A DNA stretch of 12,644 bases. It comes from JAZDLO01 sp043801935. GTDB lineage: Bacteria > Actinomycetota > Thermoleophilia > RBG-16-64-13. Each line of letters opens with the position of its first letter. The first letter of the stretch is position 1. Below, in pieces: positions 6,432-12,500 of the stretch. The position numbers and the translations under genes are program-made. The DNA lies in assembly GCA_043801935.1 (NCBI GenBank), contig JAZDLO010000233.1:1-12644 (forward strand), read 5' to 3'. The notes under the pieces are model-generated. The model worked only from the letters and a program-made list of their open reading frames with translations. It did no database searches and was not told the origin of the DNA.

Positions 6432-7294
6432 TGCACCTGCTTCGCGAAGAGGCCTTGAGGACGGAAGGCGAGGATCGCCAGGAAGACCAGATGACCGGCC
6501 AGCATGCCCCAGCCCTGCTGGGCATGGTCGCCCATCACCTGGGCGATGCCGAGAACGACGCCGCCCACCAGCGTACCCCAGAGGGAGCCAAGACCGCCGA
6601 TGATGACCGCCTCGTACGCGAAGATCAGCCGCAGTGGACCGGCGCTCGGGTTGAAGGTGGTGCGGATGCCGATGAACACGCCGCCGATGGCAACAATGGC
6701 CAGAGCCAAGGCCATGGCCAAGCCGTAGAGGTGCCGGTTGTCGATGCCCATAAGTTGGGCGGCCGGCTGGTTATCGGCCGTTGCCCGGAAGGCTCGACCT
6801 AAGCGGGTGCGGCTCAAGAATATCTGAAGGCCGAAGAGGACGATCACCGAAGCGATGATGGTGATGAGCGGGAACCAGCCGATGACCACCTGCTCGCTCA
6901 ACCTGATGAACGCGTTTTCGATGCGTCCCGCGTCCAGCCCTTTGCTATTGGCGGTGAACCCTTCGAGCAGCAGGTTCTGGATGATGATGGCTATGCCGAA
7001 GGTGGCCAGGATCGCCTGCATGGGCCCCGCATCCATCGCGTAATTGAAGAGTCCCCGCTGTATCAGGTAGCCGAAGATCGCCATGACGATCATTACCAGT
7101 AGAATCGTGTAGAACGGATTGATATGCAGCGAGCCGACAATGACGAGGGAGATGTATGCAGCCATGATGCTGAAGTCGCCGTGGGCCAGGTTGACCAGGC
7201 GCATGACGCCGAAGACCAAGGATAGACCGGCGGCAAAGAGCGCGTACAAGCCGCCGAGAAGAACCCCTTGGATGACGTCGTTGACCCAGATCAC
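6428..7294 (-). CDS. livH: HAAT ABC importer, LivH-type permease
   Basis: The 288-aa permease is the usual length for LivH. It shows GGLYALFAAGLSLVFGVMRLVNLAHGDF (in part; 14-41) with the hallmark NLAHGDF, the ATPase-docking loop SRTRLGRAFRATADNQPAAQLMGI (161-184), and AVIIGGLGSLWGTLVGG (229-244). Hydrophobic segments alternate along the whole length. It forms the membrane channel with LivM. Translation starts at a GTG, 3 nt after the livF stop, with GGAG about 8 nt upstream; the 3' end overlaps livM by 4 nt. Confidence 0.92.
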   Translation of the reverse strand: MIWVNDVIQGVLLGGLYALFAAGLSLVFGVMRLVNLAHGDFSIMAAYISLVIVGSLHINPFYTILLVMIVMAIFGYLIQRGLFNYAMDAGPMQAILATFGIAIIIQNLLLEGFTANSKGLDAGRIENAFIRLSEQVVIGWFPLITIIASVIVLFGLQIFLSRTRLGRAFRATADNQPAAQLMGIDNRHLYGLAMALALAIVAIGGVFIGIRTTFNPSAGPLRLIFAYEAVIIGGLGSLWGTLVGGVVLGIAQVMGDHAQQGWGMLAGHLVFLAILAFRPQGLFAKQVQ

Positions 7295-7297
7295 CCG

Positions 7298-7996
7298 TCA
7301 CACTCCGAAGTAGGCCGCGAAGATCTGTTCGCTCGAGATCTCGTCCGGGCTGCCCTCCAGGACCATGCGTCCTTCGAGCATGCAGGTGACCCGGTCGGCA
7401 AACTTCATGGCCTGGCCCACGTCCTGTTCCACCAGTAGAACAGTGGTGCCGGAGCCCACGATGGCGGGCATGGACTCGTAGATCTTCTCCACCACCACCG
7501 GAGCCAGTCCCAGCGAGACCTCATCCAGGAGGAGAAGGCGCGGGTTGGCCATCAGACCTCGAGCGATGGCGAGCGCCTGCTGCTCGCCGCCGGAGAGGCT
7601 GAAGGCTTGGCGCTGCCTAAGACGAGACAGCAGGGGAAAGAGTTCGAATACCTTCTCGATGGTCCATATGCCCGTGCGGCGGGAGTGCGCCCCCACCATT
7701 AGGTTCTCGTTCACGCTTAGGCTGGGAAACACCCAGCGGCCCTCAGGCACATAGGAGATGCCCAGCCCCACCCGCTTGTGCGGTGGTAACTGCCCTATGG
7801 GCTGCCCATCGAAGCGCACCTTCTCGTTATCGGTGCGCAGGAGACCGCAGATGGTTCTAAGGAGCGTGGATTTTCCCGCTCCGTTAGCGCCGATGATGGC
7901 GTGGGTCTCCCCCTCATCTATGCGCAGGTTGACACCGAACAGGGCCTGGAAACTTCCGTAGCCGGTGGAGATGTCGTCCAGTTCGAGCAGGCTCAC
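7298..7996 (-). CDS. livF: HAAT ABC importer, LivF-type ATPase
   Basis: The 232-aa nucleotide-binding subunit has Walker A GANGAGKST (36-44), SYVPEGRWVFPSLSVNENL (81-99, in which PEGR replaces the Q-loop glutamine as is normal for LivF), the signature LSGGEQQALAIARGL (134-148), Walker B LLLLDE (154-159) and VLLVEQD (187-193), where Gln replaces the switch His, again LivF-typical. It pairs with LivG to power import. The GTG start overlaps the livG stop as GTGA. Confidence 0.93.
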   Translation of the reverse strand: MSLLELDDISTGYGSFQALFGVNLRIDEGETHAIIGANGAGKSTLLRTICGLLRTDNEKVRFDGQPIGQLPPHKRVGLGISYVPEGRWVFPSLSVNENLMVGAHSRRTGIWTIEKVFELFPLLSRLRQRQAFSLSGGEQQALAIARGLMANPRLLLLDEVSLGLAPVVVEKIYESMPAIVGSGTTVLLVEQDVGQAMKFADRVTCMLEGRMVLEGSPDEISSEQIFAAYFGV

Positions 7997-8718
7997 GGGG
8001 CCATGCTCCCCATGTAGACGTCACGCACCTGGGGACTGTTGATCACGGTGTTGGGGTCGCCTTCGGCGATCAGGCTGCCGAAGTCGATGGCCATCAGCCG
8101 GTCGACCACGGCCAGAAGGGCGTGGACGATGTGCTCGATCCAGATGATGCTGATGCCCTCGGTCCGCAGTTGCTTTATGGTGTCGATGAGGGAGTGGACC
8201 TCGTGCTCGGTGAGACCGCCGGCGATCTCGTCCAGGAGCAGGACCTTGGGCTCGGTGGCCAGGGCCCGAGCCAGCTCCAGGCGCTTGCGCTCGAGCAGGC
8301 TGAGGGTTTCGGCCAGCACATTGGCTTGGGGAAGGAGGTCGGTCCGATGTAGCGCGCGGGCGCAGATCTCGTAGGAGGCCTTCTCCGACCGGCCCCGCCC
8401 GTAGGTGCCGCCCACCAGCACGTTCTCGAACACGGTCATACCCTCGAACGGCTTGGGGATCTGGTAGGTGCGGCCCAGGCCGGCATGGCAGCGCTCGTCA
8501 GGAGATCGGCGAGAGATGTCCGTGCCGGCGAAAACGACTCGGCCTTCATCGGCGTGGACGATACCGGTGAGCAGGTTGAGCATGGTGGTCTTGCCGGCGC
8601 CGTTGGGGCCCACGACCCCGAGCGCCTCCCCCTCCTGGAGGGAGACGCTCAGGTCGTCGACCACTATCACGGCCCCGTAGGACTTGGTGAGGTGCTCAGC
8701 TTGCAGTATGACCGTCAC
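7993..8718 (-). CDS. livG: HAAT ABC importer, LivG-type ATPase with variant signature motif
   Basis: The 241-aa ATPase has Walker A GPNGAGKTT (37-45), Q-loop Gln86 in GRTYQIPKPF, Walker B VLLLDE (159-164) and switch His196 in IIWIEHIVHAL. The ABC signature reads LSLLERKRLELARAL (139-153) instead of LSGGQ or LSYGQ; other LivG-like proteins appear to share such a form, but LivF beside it keeps the canonical LSGGE. The start is GTG with GGAG about 10 nt upstream; the gap to the preceding binding-protein gene is 49 nt. The stop overlaps livF by 4 nt. Confidence 0.92.
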   Translation of the reverse strand: MTVILQAEHLTKSYGAVIVVDDLSVSLQEGEALGVVGPNGAGKTTMLNLLTGIVHADEGRVVFAGTDISRRSPDERCHAGLGRTYQIPKPFEGMTVFENVLVGGTYGRGRSEKASYEICARALHRTDLLPQANVLAETLSLLERKRLELARALATEPKVLLLDEIAGGLTEHEVHSLIDTIKQLRTEGISIIWIEHIVHALLAVVDRLMAIDFGSLIAEGDPNTVINSPQVRDVYMGSMAP

Positions 8719-8767
8719 CTGAGCATCGGCTCCGATGGTCGCGAGGCCAAAGCGAGGCTCCTGACTC

Positions 8768-10201
8768 TTACTGGAGCGTGGTCAGGTCCTTGATCTCACC
8801 GGTCTGGGGAATGTCCGGGTAGTGGGAGTTGTCCACCACCAGCCGCTCCCATGCGCCCGTCTTGCCGACCCACTGACCACCAACCAGCGGGGTGATGGCG
8901 CAGTTGGGGAGGGCGTTGGCGAACTTGACCGGGCCGACCAGCGTCTGCAGGTCGGTAGCTTTGATCGCCTCGACGTACGAAGCGGGGTCGTCGAGATCAG
9001 TCGTACGCTTGACCACGTCGGTGATCACGTCGAAGCCGGCGCCACCCGTTAGACCGAGAGCCGGGCTGAAGGGCGTGCCCTCGGCGGTGTTCCATGCGTC
9101 GACGATCTGCTGGCAGGTGAGACCGGTGAGCGAAGAGGTGAACGGGTGAGTATTCTCCCACCACACCTCGTTGCAGAGGCCATTGCCGATGTCGCCGACG
9201 GCATCCATGTCGGGACGGGTGAGGATGGCCCGGCCAATGGCGGTCACCTTCGGGACGAAACCTTGCTGCTTGGCCTGTTTCCAGAAGTTAGCGAAATCCG
9301 GTGGGTTGGCCAGCGCGGTCAAGCATTCGCACCCCTCAGCCTTGAACCTGTTGATGACGCTGGAGAAGTCCTCGGTGCCGTTGGTGAATAGGCCCGGGTT
9401 CACGTACGCGTACCCTGCGTCTCTCATGGCGAGCGGCATGCCGGTGGCTTCGTCGGCGGTGGCGACACCGTCGGGATCATTGGCCCACAGGCAAGCTACC
9501 TTCTTGTTGGTGGGGACTTTTTCGAACAGACCCAGGTAGACGGCCATCAGGTCTGAGATGGCCCAGAACACATTGTAGGCCCATTTGAAGCCGACGGCCG
9601 GGTCTCCGCCCATACCGAAGAACCATGGCTCCATGGGACACCCGTAGGTCACGCTGGGGACGCCGTTCGCCTCACATTGCTGCCCAACCGGGATGTTGAC
9701 CACAGGGGTCATACCGCCGAACACGATGTCGGGCTTGTCCTGGGTGATGAGCTCGCCCGCCACCTCAGCAGCCCGGTTGGGGTCGGACTGGCTGTCTTTG
9801 ACGATCCAGGCGATCGGGTGCTTCATGCCGTCGGCGCAGACCAAGCCGTCGCCGATCGCTTCTTTGGCCTGGTTGAGCAGGAAATCGTCCGGTTCACTCA
9901 GGCCCGCGAACACGCCGGTGGTCATGGTGACCCAACCGATCTTGACCTCGCGCCCCATCTCCTCGCCCGCCGAGACCGTCGTCGTGGCGCCCGCCGCGGT
10001 GGTGGTAGTCGCGCCCCCGGCGGTCGTCGTGGTGGTCTCTTCGCCACCGCCGCACGCCGCGACGAGCCCGCCCAGACCGGCGCCTACGCCGATGGTTGCA
10101 CCGGCGATGCCGGCTATCTTGAGGAACTCGCGTCGAGAGACGCTCTTGCTCCCGAGCGGGGCCTCGTCCCGCGCCCGGCCGTCTTCGCGAATATCAGCCA
10201 T
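8768..10201 (-). CDS. livK: HAAT ABC importer, substrate-binding lipoprotein
   Basis: The 477-aa type I periplasmic-binding-protein family member (Peripla_BP_6 like) would capture an amino-acid-like or amide-like ligand outside the membrane. It has a twin-arginine type leader, SRREFLKIAG with Arg23-Arg24, and a hydrophobic stretch. The lipobox LVAAC follows, with lipidated Cys50, and then a Thr/Ala-rich spacer (about 55-76) that is common in Actinomycetota. The body contains VKIGWVTMTTGVFAGLSE and KDSQSDPNRAAEVAGELI, typical of this family. Two adjacent ATG codons (10204 and 10201) follow AGGGGGATC; the second has the better spacing. A longer frame from a TTG at 10318 is disfavoured because it adds 39 residues ahead of the leader. 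It is first in the five-gene importer cluster. Ligand is unknown. Confidence 0.9.
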   Translation of the reverse strand: MADIREDGRARDEAPLGSKSVSRREFLKIAGIAGATIGVGAGLGGLVAACGGGEETTTTTAGGATTTTAAGATTTVSAGEEMGREVKIGWVTMTTGVFAGLSEPDDFLLNQAKEAIGDGLVCADGMKHPIAWIVKDSQSDPNRAAEVAGELITQDKPDIVFGGMTPVVNIPVGQQCEANGVPSVTYGCPMEPWFFGMGGDPAVGFKWAYNVFWAISDLMAVYLGLFEKVPTNKKVACLWANDPDGVATADEATGMPLAMRDAGYAYVNPGLFTNGTEDFSSVINRFKAEGCECLTALANPPDFANFWKQAKQQGFVPKVTAIGRAILTRPDMDAVGDIGNGLCNEVWWENTHPFTSSLTGLTCQQIVDAWNTAEGTPFSPALGLTGGAGFDVITDVVKRTTDLDDPASYVEAIKATDLQTLVGPVKFANALPNCAITPLVGGQWVGKTGAWERLVVDNSHYPDIPQTGEIKDLTTLQ

Positions 10202-10219
10202 CATGATCCCCCTGTCCGA

Positions 10220-10235
10220 GGCTGCGCTCGCAGCC
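10220..10235. promoter_or_regulatory. Palindrome just upstream of the binding-protein start
   Basis: GGCTGCG-CT-CGCAGCC has 7-bp arms and a 2-bp centre. It lies 15 nt before the first ATG codon, next to the ribosome binding site of the substrate-binding protein gene. It is a possible regulator-binding site or a small RNA hairpin. The remaining gap up to 10422 (218 bp in all) shows no promoter good enough to call, so the importer may be read from the corrinoid gene's promoter. Confidence 0.35.
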
Positions 10236-10422
10236 CCAACTCCTGTTTTTCTCGTTTTCCCGGGCGCGGCGCCGGCCCACTGCCCCGTTCGTTGCGCCGC
10301 GTCCCTTGTTGTTCCCAACTCTGAGCGAGTCTATGCCCGCCCTACTCAGCCCCGCGAGACCAATAGCGTCCTCCTCACATCGCGAAACACCCTGTCCGAT
10401 TAGTCACCCGACCATCCCTGGC

Positions 10423-11085
10423 TCACAGCCCCTGCCCAGCGCCTTCCATCACGCGCTGGCAGATGCGCACGCCCTCCATGGCGTCGGTAGTCCAGTGATC
10501 GGCGCCGATGTAGCGGGCCACAACTTCATCGATGGTGCCTCCCCCGACGATGGTGATGGGGATCTGCGCCAATCCGGCGGCATGGCTCCTGATGAGAGCG
10601 ACGGTGTCCCGCATGGCCGTAAAAACTACGGACAACAGCCCGGAAAGCCCGATGATGTCAGGCGCGAAATCCCTCGACGCCTCCAGGAAGCGTTCCGGCG
10701 GGACGTTCACCCCGAGGTCCTCGACCGTGAAACCGAACGTACGGAACGCGAGCGCGGCCATGTTCTTACCGATGTCGTGGATGTCGCCCGCTACCGTCCC
10801 CAGCAACACCCGTCCGGAAGCATCGCCGACCAGTTCGGTCTCCAAGCCCGGTTCCACAAGCTCCATGACGCCACGGAAGATCTCCCCGGCCATGATCAGA
10901 CCAGAAAGGAAGATATCTTGCTGCTCGTAGCGCACGCCCACCCTCTGCATGCCCTCCTGGGCCGCGCGGACGATGCTGAGCGAGCTTTCCCCAGCGGTTA
11001 GGGCATCCTTGACCGATTTGACCGCCTCTTTCTCGTCCAGCGCGGCTACTGCGGCGGAGATGGCCTGAATGCTGTCCTGACCCAC
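10423..11085 (-). CDS. Corrinoid (B12-binding) methyl-carrier protein, MtaC/MtbC/MttC type
   Basis: The 220-aa protein has the two-domain build of methyltransferase corrinoid proteins. A helical cap domain comes first (about 10-85; LSGLIMAGEIFRGVM), then a Rossmann-like cobalamin domain (about 90-217). GDIHDIGKNM (100-109) holds the DxHxxG motif with His103 as lower cobalt ligand. Ser148 in GLSGLLS and the GGG at 181-183 are the further cobalamin contacts. Such proteins accept a methyl group from a substrate-specific methyltransferase (methanol, methylamines, betaines, methoxyarenes) and pass it to tetrahydrofolate or CoM. It starts at GTG, with GGGGGGAG 7 nt upstream, and has its own strong promoter. 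The importer genes follow downstream. The matching methyltransferase and the reactivase are not in the window, so the methyl donor is unknown. Confidence 0.93.
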   Translation of the reverse strand: MGQDSIQAISAAVAALDEKEAVKSVKDALTAGESSLSIVRAAQEGMQRVGVRYEQQDIFLSGLIMAGEIFRGVMELVEPGLETELVGDASGRVLLGTVAGDIHDIGKNMAALAFRTFGFTVEDLGVNVPPERFLEASRDFAPDIIGLSGLLSVVFTAMRDTVALIRSHAAGLAQIPITIVGGGTIDEVVARYIGADHWTTDAMEGVRICQRVMEGAGQGL

Positions 11086-11115
11086 GCTTATGCTCCCCCC
11101 TTAAACACGCGATTC

Positions 11116-11128
11116 CGCATCACATGCG
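11116..11128. promoter_or_regulatory. Palindrome in the corrinoid gene leader
   Basis: CGCAT-CAC-ATGCG, 5-bp arms with a 3-bp centre, lies just downstream of the inferred start of transcription (about 11134 on the - strand). Its place suggests an operator that blocks the promoter, possibly for the neighbouring GntR-type regulator, but no direct evidence links the two. Confidence 0.35.
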
Positions 11129-11140
11129 CAGAACAGCATA

Positions 11141-11169
11141 TATATAGATAAGAACGCGTGCTCTGTCAA
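11141..11169 (-). promoter_or_regulatory. Near-perfect sigma70 promoter of the corrinoid gene
   Basis: Read on the - strand: TTGACA (11169-11164), exactly 17 bp, then TATATA (11146-11141), a 6/6 and 5/6 match. The leader to the GTG at 11085 is about 49 nt. It lies in an AT-rich patch inside GC-rich DNA, 52 bp after the regulator's stop codon. Such a strong core promoter fits control by a repressor. Confidence 0.8.
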
Positions 11170-11221
11170 GGGCCCATACAGATTGATTTCCGCGGCCTAG
11201 GCGCCGGGAGTCCCAGAAAGC

Positions 11222-12058
11222 CTACTCGCCCGGACGGGCGACACCCACGCGAGTCGTGAGGCGAAACTGGTCGGCCCGGCAGAGAAACACGCCCCAACTC
11301 ACCAGCTCTCCGTCGGAATCACGGAACAGGTGTTCCAGGCAGAAGGCCGGGGATCCCTCGGGCACGCCCAGGAGCGACGCTTCGTCAGAGCTGAGACTGA
11401 CCGCCAGAACGGTGAGTTGGCCGCTGGGGATGTCCCTGCCCCGGGACGAGCGGAGCAGACCGTCGAGAGACGTGATCTGCAGTTGCGTCTCGACAAGGGG
11501 CCGATGTTCGTCGTACAAGACGTTCTCCAACTGATAGACAAGCGGCACCCCCCCGCGCTGAATGAGCCGGCGCATGAATACGGTAGGCGAACCGACGGGA
11601 CGCTCAAGCATGGCCGCCACTCTCTCGCTGGCGGGAATGATGCTCGCCTCCAACAGAAGCACGTCCACGGAGTCGTCACCGACCCACATATCCGTGATCT
11701 CCTGTAGTCGGAACACTGCCTCGCCAAGGTCGAGGGTCCGCACGAAGGTCCCCTTGCCCTGGGTCGTCGTCACAAGCCCCCGGTCCAGGAGGATGTTGAT
11801 GGCCCGACGGACCGTCATAGGGCTTACCCCGAACTCGGCGCGCAGTTGCGCTTCTGTAGGCAACTGGTCGCCCGCCCGATAGGTGCCGGCCCCTATGCGA
11901 TCGGAGATCGCGTTCGCGATGTGGAGATAAGCGGGTTCGTGCGAGCGGCGACCGCGATAGCCGGAGTGCCCGATCCGTACAGAAACGGCTTTCGAGGCCT
12001 CCTCCCGCTGAGACGGAGAACTCAAGGAGCCACGTGCGTCTTTGCTACTATCCGGCAT
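11222..12058 (-). CDS. GntR-family regulator with UTRA ligand domain (HutC subfamily)
   Basis: A 278-aa cytoplasmic transcription factor. A winged helix-turn-helix lies at about 42-107 (YLHIANAISDRIGAGTY, DQLPTEAQLRAEFGVSPMTVRRAI in part, GLVTTTQGKGTFV), which is the classic GntR pattern. A UTRA effector domain follows at about 115-270 (VFMRRLIQRGGVPLVYQLENVLYDEH in part; FCLEHLFRDSDGE). UTRA domains bind small catabolic ligands, and HutC-type members are usually repressors released by the substrate or a degradation product. The first 40 residues are a disordered Ser/Arg-rich extension. I prefer the ATG at 12058, preceded by AAGGGG, over the one at 12076, which lacks a good binding site. It sits directly upstream of the corrinoid-importer genes and diverges from the second corrinoid gene, so both sides are plausible targets. 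Confidence 0.9.
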   Translation of the reverse strand: MPDSSKDARGSLSSPSQREEASKAVSVRIGHSGYRGRRSHEPAYLHIANAISDRIGAGTYRAGDQLPTEAQLRAEFGVSPMTVRRAINILLDRGLVTTTQGKGTFVRTLDLGEAVFRLQEITDMWVGDDSVDVLLLEASIIPASERVAAMLERPVGSPTVFMRRLIQRGGVPLVYQLENVLYDEHRPLVETQLQITSLDGLLRSSRGRDIPSGQLTVLAVSLSSDEASLLGVPEGSPAFCLEHLFRDSDGELVSWGVFLCRADQFRLTTRVGVARPGE

Positions 12059-12107
12059 TGCTGCCCCTTGTGCCATCGGTCACGAATGGCCCCGTCTCGG
12101 CTTGCGG

Positions 12108-12131
12108 AGTTAGCTATATAACTATAGTATA
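12108..12131. promoter_or_regulatory. AT-rich operator/promoter island between regulator and second corrinoid gene
   Basis: AGTTA-GCTATA-TAACT (12108-12123) is an inverted repeat, and ACTATAGT (12121-12128) is a perfect 8-bp palindrome overlapping it. -10-like hexamers occur on both strands (TATAGT, TATACT), but no good -35 box is present. The patch sits 50 bp before the regulator's start, where an autoregulatory operator is expected. It shares a CTATATA core with the -10 region of the corrinoid promoter at 11141-11150. Confidence 0.5.
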
Positions 12132-12149
12132 TGTTGGGAGGTTGTGATC

Positions 12150-12172
12150 GACGCTTCTAAGCGGTCTTTTTT
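12150..12172 (+). terminator. Attenuator-like hairpin with T-run
   Basis: GA-CGCTT pairs with AAGCG-(g)-TC around a tiny loop, and six T follow (12167-12172). The stem is short (7 bp with one bulge). If a + strand promoter lies in the island at 12108-12131, this would be a very early terminator in the leader of the second corrinoid gene. Confidence 0.3.
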
Positions 12173-12245
12173 GCGCCCCAGAAGCTTCCCACCGTCCTCT
12201 GGCACGGGAACACAGCCTCAGGAGCACGATACCAAGGAAGACCCG

Positions 12246-12353
12246 GAGGTTGTAGGGGAGCGCGGATTGACGGTGGAGCAGTTGGGGAATACCATCCTCG
12301 CGCACCCTGCCGTCGCCGGTGCCGTCATGGAGGCGACTCTCGGTGTTCACGCG
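12246..12353 (+). pseudogene. Remnant resembling a dihydrolipoamide dehydrogenase C-terminus
   Basis: The reading frame encodes EVVGERG, LTVEQLGNTILAHPAVAGAV and MEATLGVHA in succession. Lpd-family (E3) proteins end with the dimer-interface block 'ELIGE...LTVEDLA.TIHAHPTLSEAVMEAAL', including the HP dyad whose His is the catalytic base. Here the HP is kept, but the segment between the GE and the LTVE parts is shortened, and nothing upstream in any frame looks like the rest of the protein. After residue HP the frame drifts into low complexity. This looks like the stump of a deleted lpd gene left between two catabolic genes. The match is by memory of the family, not an alignment. Confidence 0.45.
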
Positions 12354-12433
12354 CACCCGAGACAGGTGGCCTGTCGGGCCACGAGAGGCGATTATCCGAG
12401 CGGCCAAGGAGGAGGGAAAGAGGGGGGGCGACG

Positions 12434-12490
12434 ATGAGGGACGAGCCGGCGCACGCGGCGCGCCGGGAGCAACGGGCAATCACTTGTTAA
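12434..12490 (+). CDS. Possible 18-codon upstream ORF (leader peptide)
   Basis: An ATG after a run of seven G opens an 18-residue frame (MRDEPAHAARREQRAITC). Its TAA (12488-12490) overlaps the AAGGAG ribosome site (12489-12494) of the second corrinoid gene. The stop is 10 nt from that gene's ATG, an arrangement suited to translational coupling. The peptide has no recognised function, and chance occurrence is quite possible. Confidence 0.25.
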   Translation: MRDEPAHAARREQRAITC

Positions 12491-12500
12491 GGAGACCACT

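Larger units (their letters stand above)
12077..12500. other. 424-bp divergent non-coding region
   Basis: This region separates the regulator from the second corrinoid gene. It holds an AT-rich operator/promoter island (12108-12131), an attenuator-like hairpin with six T (12150-12172), a stretch encoding a dihydrolipoamide-dehydrogenase-like tail (12246-12353), a purine-rich tract (about 12400-12433) and an 18-codon upstream ORF (12434-12490). The 97-codon frame from GTG at 12144 has a ribosome site only 2 nt away and low-complexity ends, so I do not call it a functional gene. No cobalamin riboswitch B12-box was found. Confidence 0.5.

Noticed and set aside
10205..10318. Longer N-terminus for the binding protein from a TTG at 10318
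   Set aside because: It would put 39 Ala/Gly/Arg-rich residues before an otherwise normal Tat lipoprotein leader, and the ATG pair at 10201-10204 has a good ribosome site.
11117..11126. GCATCACATG shared with positions 21-30
   Set aside because: A single 10-base match between two non-coding regions is within chance, and the flanks do not extend it.
12173..12433. Cobalamin riboswitch in the leader of the second corrinoid gene
   Set aside because: I looked for the B12 box (GCCACTG) and the GGGAA...GGTG core. Only loose fragments such as GGCACGGGAA and GGCCACGAGAGG occur, in the wrong arrangement.
12144..12437. A 97-codon + strand gene starting at GTG
   Set aside because: The ribosome-site spacing is only 2 nt and both ends are low complexity; only the middle resembles a known family, so it is treated as a remnant.
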